Assembly (NCBI GenBank): GCA_965208525.1
Contig: OZ242340.1
Coordinates: 3,286,001-3,350,000, forward strand
From: VXYL01 sp965208525
Lineage (GTDB): Bacteria > Pseudomonadota > Gammaproteobacteria > Pseudomonadales > Azotimanducaceae
Direction: 5' to 3'
DNA: 64,000 nucleotides
Shown here in pieces: positions 41,257-50,306 of this stretch (its first letter is position 1; the number at the start of each line of letters is the position of its first letter). The position numbers were made by a program, and so were the translations under genes. The notes under the pieces were generated by a model, which was not told the origin of the DNA, did not search any database, and saw nothing but the letters and a program-made list of their open reading frames with translations.

Positions 41257-43296
41257 TCAGGGTCCCACGCGAGCGGCGGTTTGTAGCTCCACGAAGTTGC
41301 GGTAGTGGCCACCAGCGCTCGCCATCAGTTCGGCATGGCTGCCTTGTTCCATGACGCGGCCGTCTTCCAGGAAGACGATCTTGTCGGCGTGGGCGATGGT
41401 GGAGAGGCGGTGGGCGATGATGATGACGAGGCGGTCCTTGGCGGCCTCGTGGAGCGATTGGACCAGGTATTGCTCGGTCTCCGGGTCCAGCGCGGAGGTG
41501 GGTTCGTCGAGGATGAGGATGCGCGAATCTCGCAGGAGGCCGCGGGCAATGGATATGCGCTGCTTCTGCCCCACCGAGAGCTTGCTCGCAGCCGCACCGC
41601 CCAGCTTGGTTTCGTAGCCTTCCGGCAAAGAGACGATGAAGTCGTGGATGCCGGCGGTGCGGGCGGCGGTTTCCACTTCCTCGTCCGTGGCTTCGGGCTT
41701 GCCGTAGCGGATGTTGTCGGCGATGGAGTCGGAGAAGAGCTGCGTCTCCTGGAAGACGTAGGTGACCTGGCTTCGGAGGCTCGCCAAGGTCACGTCGTTC
41801 ACGCTCTGGCCGTCGATGCGGACGTCGCCTTCGGTGGCAAGGTGATAGCGTGGGATGAGATAGGCGAGGCTGGTCTTGCCAGAACCCGTCGGGCCGACAA
41901 AGGCAACGATCTGGCCCACCTTCGCGTCAAGGTCAACAGCTTGGAGCGCCCGCCGTCCGTCCGGATAGACGAGCCCGGCGCCCCGTATGGCCACACCGTC
42001 TGTGATTTCCGGCAGCGTCCTCGTGCCGAGATCCGCCTCCGACGGCAGATCGAGCATGGCGAATACGCGCCTCATGCCAGCGACGTTGTCCTGAAACCGG
42101 ATCCACAGGATGCCGAGGGAACGCGCCGGCCCGATAAGGTAGCCCCAGAAGACGAACATCGCCGCAAAGTCGCCGGGGGTCATCACGCCGTCGATGATGA
42201 GGTAGATCAGGTAAACGAAAAAGGCCGTTTGCAGGAGGGAGGTGATGAACTCCCACACCCGGGGAATCAGCATCCACATGAGCGCAACGCCGCGGAAGCG
42301 CCGGAACGACTCCTTGCTGTCGCCGTCAAAGCGGTTCCGTTCGGTTGCGTTGGCGCCGAGACCCTGCACCGCCAGCACGTTGTCCATGCCCTCTTCGATC
42401 GTGCCTGTAGTGAGCGAACCCGCGGCGCGTGCCGCCTGGCCCCGGCGCCGCACCGCGGAGGAGAACAGGCTCGTGCCGATCAGCACGCCGACGAACAGGC
42501 TCATCGACAGCCAGAACACCTCCGGCATGGTGGGGTAGGTGGTGAGCAGGGTGATGCCGGCCTGAACGTAAAGCAGCGTTGACATGATCGGCGTATGCGT
42601 CGTCTCGTAGAAGATCTCCTGCACTTGCGGCGCGTCGTACATGACGCGGTAAATCGAGTCGCCGATGCGCTGCTCTTCAAGCTGGGTCATCGACAGCGCA
42701 CCGATGCGGCTAAAGAGCTGTGCCCGCAACAGGTGGTTGAGCGTCTGGGTCATGCGCGAGTTGACCTTGAACTCGACATAGCCCCAGACTCCCCCGAATA
42801 CGGCACCGCCGCCGTGGATCTGGTTCTCCACTCGTGTCGCATAGTCGTGGCCTTCGGCCAGGGCCGCCTCCACACCATCGTCGTAGCCGGTGATGTAACG
42901 CCCAATCAGGACCACGAGGGAAACGCCCAACACGGCCAAGAAGATAAGGATCTCGAAGGGCGACCAACCTTGGACGAAATCGATTGCGGGTCGCCAATAC
43001 GGCGGGTAGCCTTGGGCGTCCTCGATTGGCCGGCCCAAGATGACGTGATCCGTCAGCATCTTCGTTGGCCAAGGCAGGACGCCGAGGGCGATGGCGTAGG
43101 CGAAGAGCTTGAGCAGGAACTTGGCGAGATAGCGCCAGAAGAAGAAGCGGATGTAACCCATGCTGCGCACGATGATGGCGAACGCCTCGGCGTTGCCGAT
43201 CCGCGTGCTGGTGTCGAGGCCGCTGGCGCGGGCATCGAGGTCGCGCAACGCCTGACGGCGTCGGCTGCGGCGCGTGGTGAGGGCAGATTCCGCCAC
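41257..43296 (-). CDS. ABC exporter half-transporter (subunit 2 of a pair)
   Basis: This 679-residue protein has a six-helix exporter membrane domain (residues about 55-400: FFFWRYLAKFLLKLFAYAIAL, FEILIFLAVLGVSLVVLIGRY and further). A nucleotide-binding domain follows with Walker A GPTGSGKTS, Q-loop YVFQETQLFSDSIADNIRYG, signature LSVGQKQRIS, Walker B ILILDEPTSALD and switch IIAHRLSTI. The signature departs from LSGGQ at the second Gly-containing position (V for G). It begins 2 bases after the upstream partner stops, which points to a heterodimer. The substrate is not evident; drugs, lipids or peptides are possible. Confidence 0.92.
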   Translation of the reverse strand: MAESALTTRRSRRRQALRDLDARASGLDTSTRIGNAEAFAIIVRSMGYIRFFFWRYLAKFLLKLFAYAIALGVLPWPTKMLTDHVILGRPIEDAQGYPPYWRPAIDFVQGWSPFEILIFLAVLGVSLVVLIGRYITGYDDGVEAALAEGHDYATRVENQIHGGGAVFGGVWGYVEFKVNSRMTQTLNHLLRAQLFSRIGALSMTQLEEQRIGDSIYRVMYDAPQVQEIFYETTHTPIMSTLLYVQAGITLLTTYPTMPEVFWLSMSLFVGVLIGTSLFSSAVRRRGQAARAAGSLTTGTIEEGMDNVLAVQGLGANATERNRFDGDSKESFRRFRGVALMWMLIPRVWEFITSLLQTAFFVYLIYLIIDGVMTPGDFAAMFVFWGYLIGPARSLGILWIRFQDNVAGMRRVFAMLDLPSEADLGTRTLPEITDGVAIRGAGLVYPDGRRALQAVDLDAKVGQIVAFVGPTGSGKTSLAYLIPRYHLATEGDVRIDGQSVNDVTLASLRSQVTYVFQETQLFSDSIADNIRYGKPEATDEEVETAARTAGIHDFIVSLPEGYETKLGGAAASKLSVGQKQRISIARGLLRDSRILILDEPTSALDPETEQYLVQSLHEAAKDRLVIIIAHRLSTIAHADKIVFLEDGRVMEQGSHAELMASAGGHYRNFVELQTAARVGP

Positions 43297-43298
43297 GG

Positions 43299-45782
43299 CT
43301 ATCGTCCTGCCGACCCTGTGGGTTGATCTTGGGTGTTCGTGCGATTGTTCCCAGCGTCGGTCAGGGCCGACTCGGCTTCGACGAAACTGCGATAGCGGCC
43401 GCCTTCGACCTGCATGAGCGCCGCGTGGTTGCCGCTTTCGACAATGCGGCCGCCATCGAGGTAGAGGATATTGTCGGCGCGGCGGATCGTCGAGATGCGG
43501 TGCGTGATCAGGAAAATGGCTCGGCCAGCCTTGCCGTCATCCCCGCCGGCCCAAGTCGCGAGGTTCTGCATCACGCGGTGCTCGGTAGCCGCGTCGAGCG
43601 CCGCCGTGGGTTCATCGAGGACAAGTATGGGCGTATCGCGAACCACCGCGCGAGCGATGGACAGGCGCTGGCGCTGACCGGTCGAGAGTTTGCCGCCACG
43701 GTCCGAGAGCACCGTGTCGAGGCCGTTCGGCAGGGCATCGACATAATCATCCATCCCAGCGACGTGAATGGCCGTGCGAATCTGCTCCTCCGATGCATTC
43801 GGCGCCACGTAGCGGATGTTGTCGCGCACGGACATCGCGAAGAGCACGTTTTCCTGCAAGGCGATGGCGATGGCGGCGCGCAGGCTCGCCACCGTAAAGC
43901 CGCGCACGTCGCGCCCATCGATGCTGACGCGACCGCTGTTCGGATCGAAAAGGCGCAGAAGCAGCGCCATGAGCGTGCTCTTGCCGGAGCCGGTGGGACC
44001 GATGATGGCAGTGACGGAGCCAGGCACGGCGGTGAAGCTGACATCGCTCAGTACGGGTCTCGCGGCTTCGTAGGCGAAGCTCACGTTTTCGAATCGGATT
44101 TCCTCGCGCATGCCGCCGAAGTCCTGGGCGTCTGGCCGGTCCTGCACATCGGGCTCGATGTCGAGGATGTCGAACACGCGGCGCAGCCCCATGGTGAGGT
44201 CCTGAGCCGTCATCCAGTCGCGCAGGAGCTTGCGGATGTCGCCGCTCGACTCGTGGAACTGATCGCGCGTCCAAGAGAAGCTGGCGAGGTTCCAGACCAC
44301 GAAGCTGAGGCCGACGAGAGCCAGCAGTTCGATGAACCATGTGGGCTCGCCCTGATACGCCCACCAAGCCATGAACGACGTACCGCCGGCCATGAAGACG
44401 GCCGCGACGGTGTACATCACGATGGTGACGATGGCGATCAGGTTCTTCACCCGGAAGGCGGCGTTGAATGCCACCACCGAGTCGTCTTCGACGCGCCGCT
44501 GCGCCCGGCCGGCCGTGCCGAAAGCCTTGATGAGCTTGATCGACGAGAAGCTCTCCTGAATGGTCGAGGTGACGTCCGAGGTGGCCTCCCGATAGACGAG
44601 CGCCCGAACCCGCATCCGCGGCATGGCCCAACCCGCCCACAGCAGGGCCGGCACGACCAAGACGCCGGCCGCAAGGCCCAGCCACGGATTCAGGATGGTC
44701 ACCAGCACGACGCAACTGTAGTAGCTCATCATCGCCAGCGTCATGCCGATCATGTGGCCAACCACGGCGGTCACCATGGCGCTGTCCTGGTAGATGCGGA
44801 AGATCGAGTCGCCAGTACGGTGGTCGCTGTGGTAGCTGAGCGAAAGCTGGTGCCAGCGGGAGATAAGCGCGAGGCGCAAGTCCTGGTTGATCCGCTGCAT
44901 GATCCACATGTTGTAGTAGGGGTTGAGCACGGACAGGGGCATTTGCAGGAGGTACGAGCCGAGCGCGACGTACACGTAGCTCCAGGTCAGTTCGCGACGT
45001 TGCTCGTCTGTCAGTTGCTCGATGCTGCCGGCAGCGAGTTCCGGGAATCCGAGGAGACTGGCGAGGCCCGGCGCCAGTGGCTCGGCCTGTAGCAGGCTTT
45101 GGTTCAGAAGGTCGGCCAGAATAAGGCCCACGACGATGGCGATGCCGCGTTGCAGGAAGTTGATGGCATAAAAATAGACTAGGTGCGCACCGACGCGGGC
45201 CCGGAACTGCACTTGGCCGTCCTGCACGCGGAACTGGAGCATCCAGCCGACGATGCAGGCGATGGTGACCGTTGCTGCGTAGAGGGTGGACGGAAACCCC
45301 TCGATGAAGAAGCCGCCGGCAATGTTGGTGAGGATGCAGCCGAGCAACACGCCGACGGTGCCCACCATCTGGGAGCGACCTTGCGTGAGTGCCATGAGGA
45401 ACATGCCGATCACGGTCACAATGACTGGCACGTACAGAAGCCCCATAGGCCAGGCGAACGTGCTCGGCATCCACCCGGAAAGCGGCCCTAGTGCCGCAAC
45501 CGCAGCGACGAGGAACGGTGCATAGCCGAAACGGAAGCCCTCGCCGCTCACCATGTCGGCGACTTCCGGACGAACCCCTCCGCCGGGGCCCGGATGCCAC
45601 CAGTGGCCGAGCAACTGCGGCCGGATGTACGGCCAAGACCGCAGCAGCAGCTTCATGACGTCGCGGAAGCCGCTGTCGTCGGAACTCAAGGGGCGGTCGC
45701 GTTCAGGCGGGATTGCCCCTTCGTTGAACATGGGGAGTGCCCGAGCGCGCGCCCGGTTGGCCTGGATGTCGGCAGGATTCAC
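43299..45782 (-). CDS. ABC exporter half-transporter with extra N-terminal membrane module
   Basis: This 827-residue protein has a hydrophilic N-terminus (DIQANRARARALPMFNEGAI), then four to five extra membrane segments (about 85-195: FAWPMGLLYVPVIVTVIGMF, MVGTVGVLLGCILTNIAGGF, LYAATVTIACIVGWML). Next come an exporter six-helix domain and a nucleotide-binding domain. The latter has GPTGSGKSTLMALLLRLFDP, LQENVLFAMSVRDNIRYV, signature LSTGQRQRLS, ILVLDEPTAALD and ITHRISTI. It is 150 residues longer than its partner because of the N-terminal module. It is the first gene of the two-gene exporter operon. Confidence 0.9.
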   Translation of the reverse strand: MNPADIQANRARARALPMFNEGAIPPERDRPLSSDDSGFRDVMKLLLRSWPYIRPQLLGHWWHPGPGGGVRPEVADMVSGEGFRFGYAPFLVAAVAALGPLSGWMPSTFAWPMGLLYVPVIVTVIGMFLMALTQGRSQMVGTVGVLLGCILTNIAGGFFIEGFPSTLYAATVTIACIVGWMLQFRVQDGQVQFRARVGAHLVYFYAINFLQRGIAIVVGLILADLLNQSLLQAEPLAPGLASLLGFPELAAGSIEQLTDEQRRELTWSYVYVALGSYLLQMPLSVLNPYYNMWIMQRINQDLRLALISRWHQLSLSYHSDHRTGDSIFRIYQDSAMVTAVVGHMIGMTLAMMSYYSCVVLVTILNPWLGLAAGVLVVPALLWAGWAMPRMRVRALVYREATSDVTSTIQESFSSIKLIKAFGTAGRAQRRVEDDSVVAFNAAFRVKNLIAIVTIVMYTVAAVFMAGGTSFMAWWAYQGEPTWFIELLALVGLSFVVWNLASFSWTRDQFHESSGDIRKLLRDWMTAQDLTMGLRRVFDILDIEPDVQDRPDAQDFGGMREEIRFENVSFAYEAARPVLSDVSFTAVPGSVTAIIGPTGSGKSTLMALLLRLFDPNSGRVSIDGRDVRGFTVASLRAAIAIALQENVLFAMSVRDNIRYVAPNASEEQIRTAIHVAGMDDYVDALPNGLDTVLSDRGGKLSTGQRQRLSIARAVVRDTPILVLDEPTAALDAATEHRVMQNLATWAGGDDGKAGRAIFLITHRISTIRRADNILYLDGGRIVESGNHAALMQVEGGRYRSFVEAESALTDAGNNRTNTQDQPTGSAGR

Positions 45783-46112
45783 GCGGCTTGTCCTAGGGTG
45801 TCGGCGTCGAGAATGGCGGGGCGGAAGTCATGCGGCGCGAGTCAGAAACGGCGGTCCCTGGCCCAAAAGGCCGCCAAGCCGCGCCGCGCTGGAGACCAAC
45901 CACTTTTCCGTCGCCCTTGCCCTGGACCACGCTACCCCCAAGACACAAGCCCGCCCAACGGGCGAGACAGCCCATCCCTTGCCCGAACGTAAACATGGCA
46001 GACACGCGCAAGCAAGCGTTTTTTCGGGATTTCGGTTGCGTGGTGCGGGTTGCAGGCAAGCGCCGGACGTGTCAGGTTGCGCGCCTTCCTACGCAAGCTG
46101 ACGGGACAAGCG
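45783..46112. other. Intergenic region between divergent exporter and GyrI-like genes
   Basis: These 330 bases should hold the promoters of two divergent transcription units. I see no convincing -35/-10 pair, no strong repeat and no family-like reading frame. A T6 run near 46019-46024 follows CGCAAGCAAGCG without a good hairpin. Short open frames on both strands (from 45995 forward, from 46059 reverse) lack protein-like sequence. Confidence 0.5.
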
Positions 46113-46577
46113 ATGGCGGATGTGCAGATCGAAGAGGTGGAACTTGCGGTGCAGCCGGCGATGGTGGTGCGGCGGACGGTGGATGTCATGCGCATGGGCG
46201 AGGCCTTCGCCGACATCTTTCCGAGGGTGGCGCAACACATCATCGGTTCGGGCCAGGCGCCCACCGGAATGCCGTTCGCGCGCTACTTCCACATGGACGG
46301 AACCCACTGCCAACTCGCTGCCGGAATGCCGGTGGCCTCGGCGCTCGCTGGCTCGGACGACATCGAGGCGCATGAGCTGCCAGCCGGGCGAGCGCTCACG
46401 GCATTGCACGTCGGCCCATACGAAGGCGTCGGTGCCGTGTGGCAGCAAGTGTGGGCACGGGCACGAGAGATGGGCTCCGAAGCGCAGTTCGGCGGCTGGG
46501 ACGTCTACGCCAACGACCCCGGTGAAGTGCCGGAGGAAAAGCTCGAAACCCGAATCTACCTACCCCTTGGGCATTGA
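46113..46577 (+). CDS. GyrI-like small-molecule-binding protein
   Basis: This 154-residue stand-alone GyrI-like (AraC effector-binding) domain has the opening VQIEEVELAVQPAMVVRRTV, the central GMPFARYFHMDGT and AGMPVASALAGSDDIEAHEL. The closing GRALTALHVGPYEGVGAVWQ and ETRIYLPLGH are also family-like. The fold binds hydrophobic drugs and regulators' effectors. Its position divergent from an ABC exporter pair could link it to drug response, which is only an inference. The ATG at 46113 has GACGGGAC upstream; a longer frame to 46050 lacks similarity. Repeats lie directly downstream. Confidence 0.87.
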   Translation: MADVQIEEVELAVQPAMVVRRTVDVMRMGEAFADIFPRVAQHIIGSGQAPTGMPFARYFHMDGTHCQLAAGMPVASALAGSDDIEAHELPAGRALTALHVGPYEGVGAVWQQVWARAREMGSEAQFGGWDVYANDPGEVPEEKLETRIYLPLGH

Positions 46578-46581
46578 GCCG

Positions 46582-46615
46582 TCTTTGGAGGCGAGGACGT
46601 CTTGCCCTCGTACGC
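46582..46615 (+). repeat. Degenerate palindromic repeat
   Basis: TTTGGAGGCGAGGACGTCTT then GCCCTCGTACGCGCC. The GAGG..CCTC arms and the following GCGCC recall the first hairpin plus GCGCC start of the elements at 46641-46746 and 10967-11094, but the second hairpin is incomplete. It lies just after the GyrI-like gene stop. Confidence 0.4.
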
Positions 46616-46640
46616 GCCGCTAGCGGATTAGCGAGCCCTC

Positions 46641-46746
46641 GGAGGGAGGGCGTCCCGCCCTCCATCGCGCCGCAAGGCGCGCAGAACACTCGCTGCACCA
46701 CAAGGATGCGCCCTCGCGGGCGCGATGGAGGGGACGCCCTCCCTCC
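46641..46746. repeat. REPIN-like inverted pair, second copy
   Basis: The arms GGAGGGAGGGCGTCCC plus CTCCATCGCGCC (46641-46671) and its inverse (46718-46746) differ by a 3-base gap. Inside are hairpins CGCGCC-GCAA-GGCGCG (46666-46681) and GCGCCC-TCGC-GGGCGC (46708-46723). The order arm, GCGCC hairpin, about 26-base spacer, GCGCC hairpin, arm is the same as in 10967-11094. It occupies the centre of the 288-base gap between the GyrI-like gene and the 46866 gene end. Confidence 0.82.
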
Positions 46747-46865
46747 AGAAGTCGGCGACGCTAGAGGCCAACGCATCCGCTCGCTTGCTTTGCGGCTTCC
46801 CTAAGGCGCAGCCTCCTAGGCGCGCGGATTTGTAGAAAATAGCTTGTGCGCGGTCAAACCGCGGC

Positions 46866-49800
46866 TCAAGGGTTGCCGCAGGCACGGCCCTCGTAGAGCC
46901 CCACGTTGTCGATGTCCACGTCCAAGTCGCTTTGCGCCAAGGTGAACACCAAGCGGGCGTTCCTGTCGGTCTCGGGGGCCACGAAGCGGTGGCGGAAGGA
47001 GTGGTAGTCCGTCGTTAAGGTGGTGCCGTCGCCTCGCGTGGCGGCGCCCACTTCCGGCGTGTAGGCGGTGCCCATCAGGCTGCGGTAGTCGCTTGCGCCG
47101 GTGTCCACGTTCACTTGGATGTAGCGGGTGGCTTCGGCGCGGGCCGTGTAGCAGAGGCAATATTCGACGTTGCGTTCGATGCTCACCGAGTGGGAGAGCT
47201 CCACCCGCCACGCCTGACGCGAGGCTTCGTCGATGCGGAAGCTTGCCTCGCCGTCCCACGTCACGGTGCCGTTCTGCGTGTTCGCTCGCCAGTTGCCTTG
47301 GCGATCGAACTTGCCGCCGCTCGATATGAGGTTGGGCCCGGGTCGCGGGCGCTGGCCCAAGACATAGAACGGGAAGTCGTTGCTGAAGAGGCCCTCGGGA
47401 TTCTGCAACTGCAGCAAGTGCAGTCCGCGCGCGCGCGGCAACTCATCAAGCTCGACCATGACGATGTTGTCAGCGCAATCCGGCAGCATTCCCCGCTCGC
47501 ACGCGACGGAGCCACGCACGCGACGACCATCGACGAGGAGGTAAGCGCCCTCGAACACATGCTCCGCACGCAGACGCAGGGGCGCGTTCCGGTAAAGCTC
47601 CGGCACCTCGGCCGGCCTGCCACCGGGAAACATCGGCAACACCGGCAGTTCCACCGGCGCGAGCGTGGGCTGCGGGTGGGCGTAGTCGGCCAGCCGCCCA
47701 ATGCGCGCGGTGATCGTCACGAGCAAGCCCCCAGAGCCAGCCAGCGAGAGCATCTGCGGGCGGGTGTAGGCGATGCGCCCGCCGTGCACGTTCCGATAGC
47801 GCCCTTCGCTGTACTGCAGGTTGAGCGTGCGCGTCTTGCTTCCCTTGATGCGGATGCCATCGGCCTGCAACACCACGGCGCCCTGTGCTGCGGCCCTCTC
47901 CAGTGCCACCATGAGCCGGCGCACCGGACGTTGGGGTGCAGTCTTGCGGTTCAGCGTCAACTGGCGGCCAAGCGCGCCGGAGAAGCCGACACTGCCTTCC
48001 AGGATCATCTGGAACATCTGCGGGTCGTTCGTGAAACCGGTGCGCTCGGGGAACCCCTGGGTGTCGCCACGCACTAGGTCCGCAAAGAAAAAGCGGTTCT
48101 GCGGCGCGTTCTTCCAGCGGTCGTTGGCACCCCGCCATGACGGCGGATCCATGCCGCTGCCGCCCATGTTGGTGGCGGTCCAGAACGGAAAGCGATGGCA
48201 GTTGCCGCACTGCTTGACGAACTGGAAAGTCTCGATGCCCTGCCTTGCCTTCGGCGTCAGCCGGTCGTCGTACGGCCGCTCCGGCGACGGTGGATACGGC
48301 ACCGTCAGCAGGTACTTTGCCATCGCCTCGCGCTCGGCCCGCGACAAGAGCCCCGCCTTGCCATCTTCGTTGTGCGGGCAGTTGGTGGTGTCGCACATGG
48401 TGGTCGCGAGCGCACCTTCCAAGACGTGCAGGGTGCAGGTTTCGGGCACGTCGATGTCGCAGTTGGGGGCCCGATAAGCGAGCGTGCTGGCCGTGTTCAC
48501 GCCGCCGTAGGGATCGCCCGGAATGCCGTCCCAGTGATACGGCGCACTGCCGCGCAGGCCTCGCATGTCTTGTGCCAGGCGCGGCTGGATCTGGTCGCAG
48601 CCGACGTCGCACAGCGGTGTGTCGAGCACCCAGAGGAGTTGGTCGGTGTGCCCGTCTGGATGGCAACTCGCGCAGGCAAACGTACCGGTGCTGGAGGCGT
48701 GGGCGGCATTGAAGGCATAGCGCCCGAGCTTGAGGTCTGGATCTGACGGGTCTTCGAGGGCGACACGGGCCAAGACTTCCGGGCTTGCAAGGTCGCCAAG
48801 GTTCACGAGCGAGACGCTGTTCGCCAGCGCGTTGAGCACCCAGGCCCGATGTGGCGCTCCGTCATCCGCCATCTGAAGTGCCAGGCCGCGGGGACCCCAG
48901 TCCACCGGCACACGGCCCATCACCTCGCCACTGGCAGCGTCCACGGTGAAGAGCTGGTCCGATGCCGCGGCGGTCGCCACCAGCGTCGCATCGTCGTCGC
49001 TCACGGCAATGCCGAACGGCGTCGCCAGCGCCATGTCCCGCGCCGGGTGTTGGGGCGGTAACGGTTCCAAGTCGTAGAACGCAGGCACACCGCACACCGG
49101 TGCGCAATCGACCCGCGTGATTCGGTTCAGGAACGCCCGATTCTCCATCTCGGCAAGGCCGTGTCCCTGGGTTCCTGCCTTGCCGTTCGCATCGTTGCGA
49201 GCATCTGTCTGGGCTACGAACACGCGTCCTCGAGAGTCCACCGCGATGCCGTAGAGCAACGTCCCAACGCCGTCGACAATTTGCACCCTGCGGTCCGTGC
49301 GGGTGTCGAACACATAGAGGTCGCGGTCGGGAATGTCCGGGTGCTTGACGATATCTGCAACGTAGCCGAGCGACAGGCTCTGGGCATTGCCTCCCACCGC
49401 CTCGGTAACATGCTCGCGGGCATCGAAGGTACAGAGTACGCCGTCGATGTTCTCCGGCCAGCAGCCCGAAATCTGCGTCTGGTTGTTGGACTCGAAGGCC
49501 ACGACGTATAGACGGTCGCCGCGCACCGCGATGGCACGTGGGTCCTGCGCGGTGATGCGGAGGTGCCCCGTCACCTCACGCCGGGCAACGTCGATGATGG
49601 CAATTCGATTCGAAGAGGAGAGCGCCACATAGGCCTTCGCGTTGCTGGCAAAGGCGATGCCCACCGGCTCGTCGAACCGCGTCGAACGGGTCTCGGCATC
49701 GATTTGTTGAACGGTCGCCAGCACCTGATAGCGCGTGACGCTGTTGGGGTCGGCGTCGATGACGCTCACCGAATCGGAAATGTGGTTGGTGACCCACACC

Positions 49801-50147
49801 TCCTTGCCGTCTGGCCGCACCGCCACGCCGACCGGGTCGATGCCCACTCGAACCCGCGCCACCACGGCGTGGGAGGCGGTGTCGATCACGTCCACGGTGT
49901 CCGCCGGCGTGTTGGCAACGTAGAGCAGCGAGCCGTCCGGCAGGAGCGCGAGGGGATTCGAGTGCGGACTCTCGTAGTTGTAGTGCCCGGCGCCCAGCAT
50001 CTGGGCATCGAAGTCGCCGCCAACAACTGGCGCGAAGCCAAGCACAAGGAACGCCCCCGACGTTCCCAACCACCGTTGCAAACGCCGACCCAGCACCGCG
50101 TTGCGCGTCCCCGCAACCGCAGGGCAACACCCGGCCCCGCCGATCAT
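46866..50147 (-). CDS. Secreted beta-propeller/di-heme cytochrome/CBM protein
   Basis: This protein, about 1093 residues long, has a secretory leader (LGTSGAFLVLGFAPVVGGD). A YVTN-like beta-propeller follows (repeats such as LLYVANTPADTVDVIDTASH, EVWVTNHISDSVSVIDADPN, KAYVALSSSNRIAIIDVARR). It has two c-type heme motifs, CASCH near residue 490 and CGNCH near 645, in a MauG/peroxidase-like region. The C-terminal domain resembles CBM4/9/22 (GNWRANTQNGTVTWDGEASF, DNVGLYEG). It is probably periplasmic or surface-exposed and redox active. ATG 50147 has GAGGAC upstream. It follows the efflux operon on the same strand with a 159-base gap. Confidence 0.82.
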   Translation of the reverse strand: MIGGAGCCPAVAGTRNAVLGRRLQRWLGTSGAFLVLGFAPVVGGDFDAQMLGAGHYNYESPHSNPLALLPDGSLLYVANTPADTVDVIDTASHAVVARVRVGIDPVGVAVRPDGKEVWVTNHISDSVSVIDADPNSVTRYQVLATVQQIDAETRSTRFDEPVGIAFASNAKAYVALSSSNRIAIIDVARREVTGHLRITAQDPRAIAVRGDRLYVVAFESNNQTQISGCWPENIDGVLCTFDAREHVTEAVGGNAQSLSLGYVADIVKHPDIPDRDLYVFDTRTDRRVQIVDGVGTLLYGIAVDSRGRVFVAQTDARNDANGKAGTQGHGLAEMENRAFLNRITRVDCAPVCGVPAFYDLEPLPPQHPARDMALATPFGIAVSDDDATLVATAAASDQLFTVDAASGEVMGRVPVDWGPRGLALQMADDGAPHRAWVLNALANSVSLVNLGDLASPEVLARVALEDPSDPDLKLGRYAFNAAHASSTGTFACASCHPDGHTDQLLWVLDTPLCDVGCDQIQPRLAQDMRGLRGSAPYHWDGIPGDPYGGVNTASTLAYRAPNCDIDVPETCTLHVLEGALATTMCDTTNCPHNEDGKAGLLSRAEREAMAKYLLTVPYPPSPERPYDDRLTPKARQGIETFQFVKQCGNCHRFPFWTATNMGGSGMDPPSWRGANDRWKNAPQNRFFFADLVRGDTQGFPERTGFTNDPQMFQMILEGSVGFSGALGRQLTLNRKTAPQRPVRRLMVALERAAAQGAVVLQADGIRIKGSKTRTLNLQYSEGRYRNVHGGRIAYTRPQMLSLAGSGGLLVTITARIGRLADYAHPQPTLAPVELPVLPMFPGGRPAEVPELYRNAPLRLRAEHVFEGAYLLVDGRRVRGSVACERGMLPDCADNIVMVELDELPRARGLHLLQLQNPEGLFSNDFPFYVLGQRPRPGPNLISSGGKFDRQGNWRANTQNGTVTWDGEASFRIDEASRQAWRVELSHSVSIERNVEYCLCYTARAEATRYIQVNVDTGASDYRSLMGTAYTPEVGAATRGDGTTLTTDYHSFRHRFVAPETDRNARLVFTLAQSDLDVDIDNVGLYEGRACGNP

Positions 50148-50233
50148 TGCCGTCCTCGGACTTCCTTGAGGCCAATGCAAACCGAACCCCGGACACTACG
50201 CCCTTGCGCGCCCGCTTACCACCATAGACGGAC

Positions 50234-50268
50234 GGCGCGCGGGGGAGGCAGAACGCCCTCCCTGCGAG
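50234..50268 (-). repeat. Single two-hairpin repeat (truncated)
   Basis: On the minus strand CCTCGCAGGGAGGGCGTTCT then GCCTCCCCCGCGCGCC. Hairpin 1 arms are GGGAGG/CCTCCC, and only the first arm of a GCGCGCC hairpin follows. It resembles one half of the 10967-11094 element and lies between the permease gene end and the start of the propeller gene. Confidence 0.55.
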
Positions 50269-50306
50269 GTCAGGCGGCGAAGGGCGCGACCGGAGCCGCC
50301 CCCGTT

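Noticed and set aside
45793..46059. 88-residue minus-strand open frame in the intergenic region
   Set aside because: It has no motif, no hydrophobic pattern consistent with a protein and no ribosome site.
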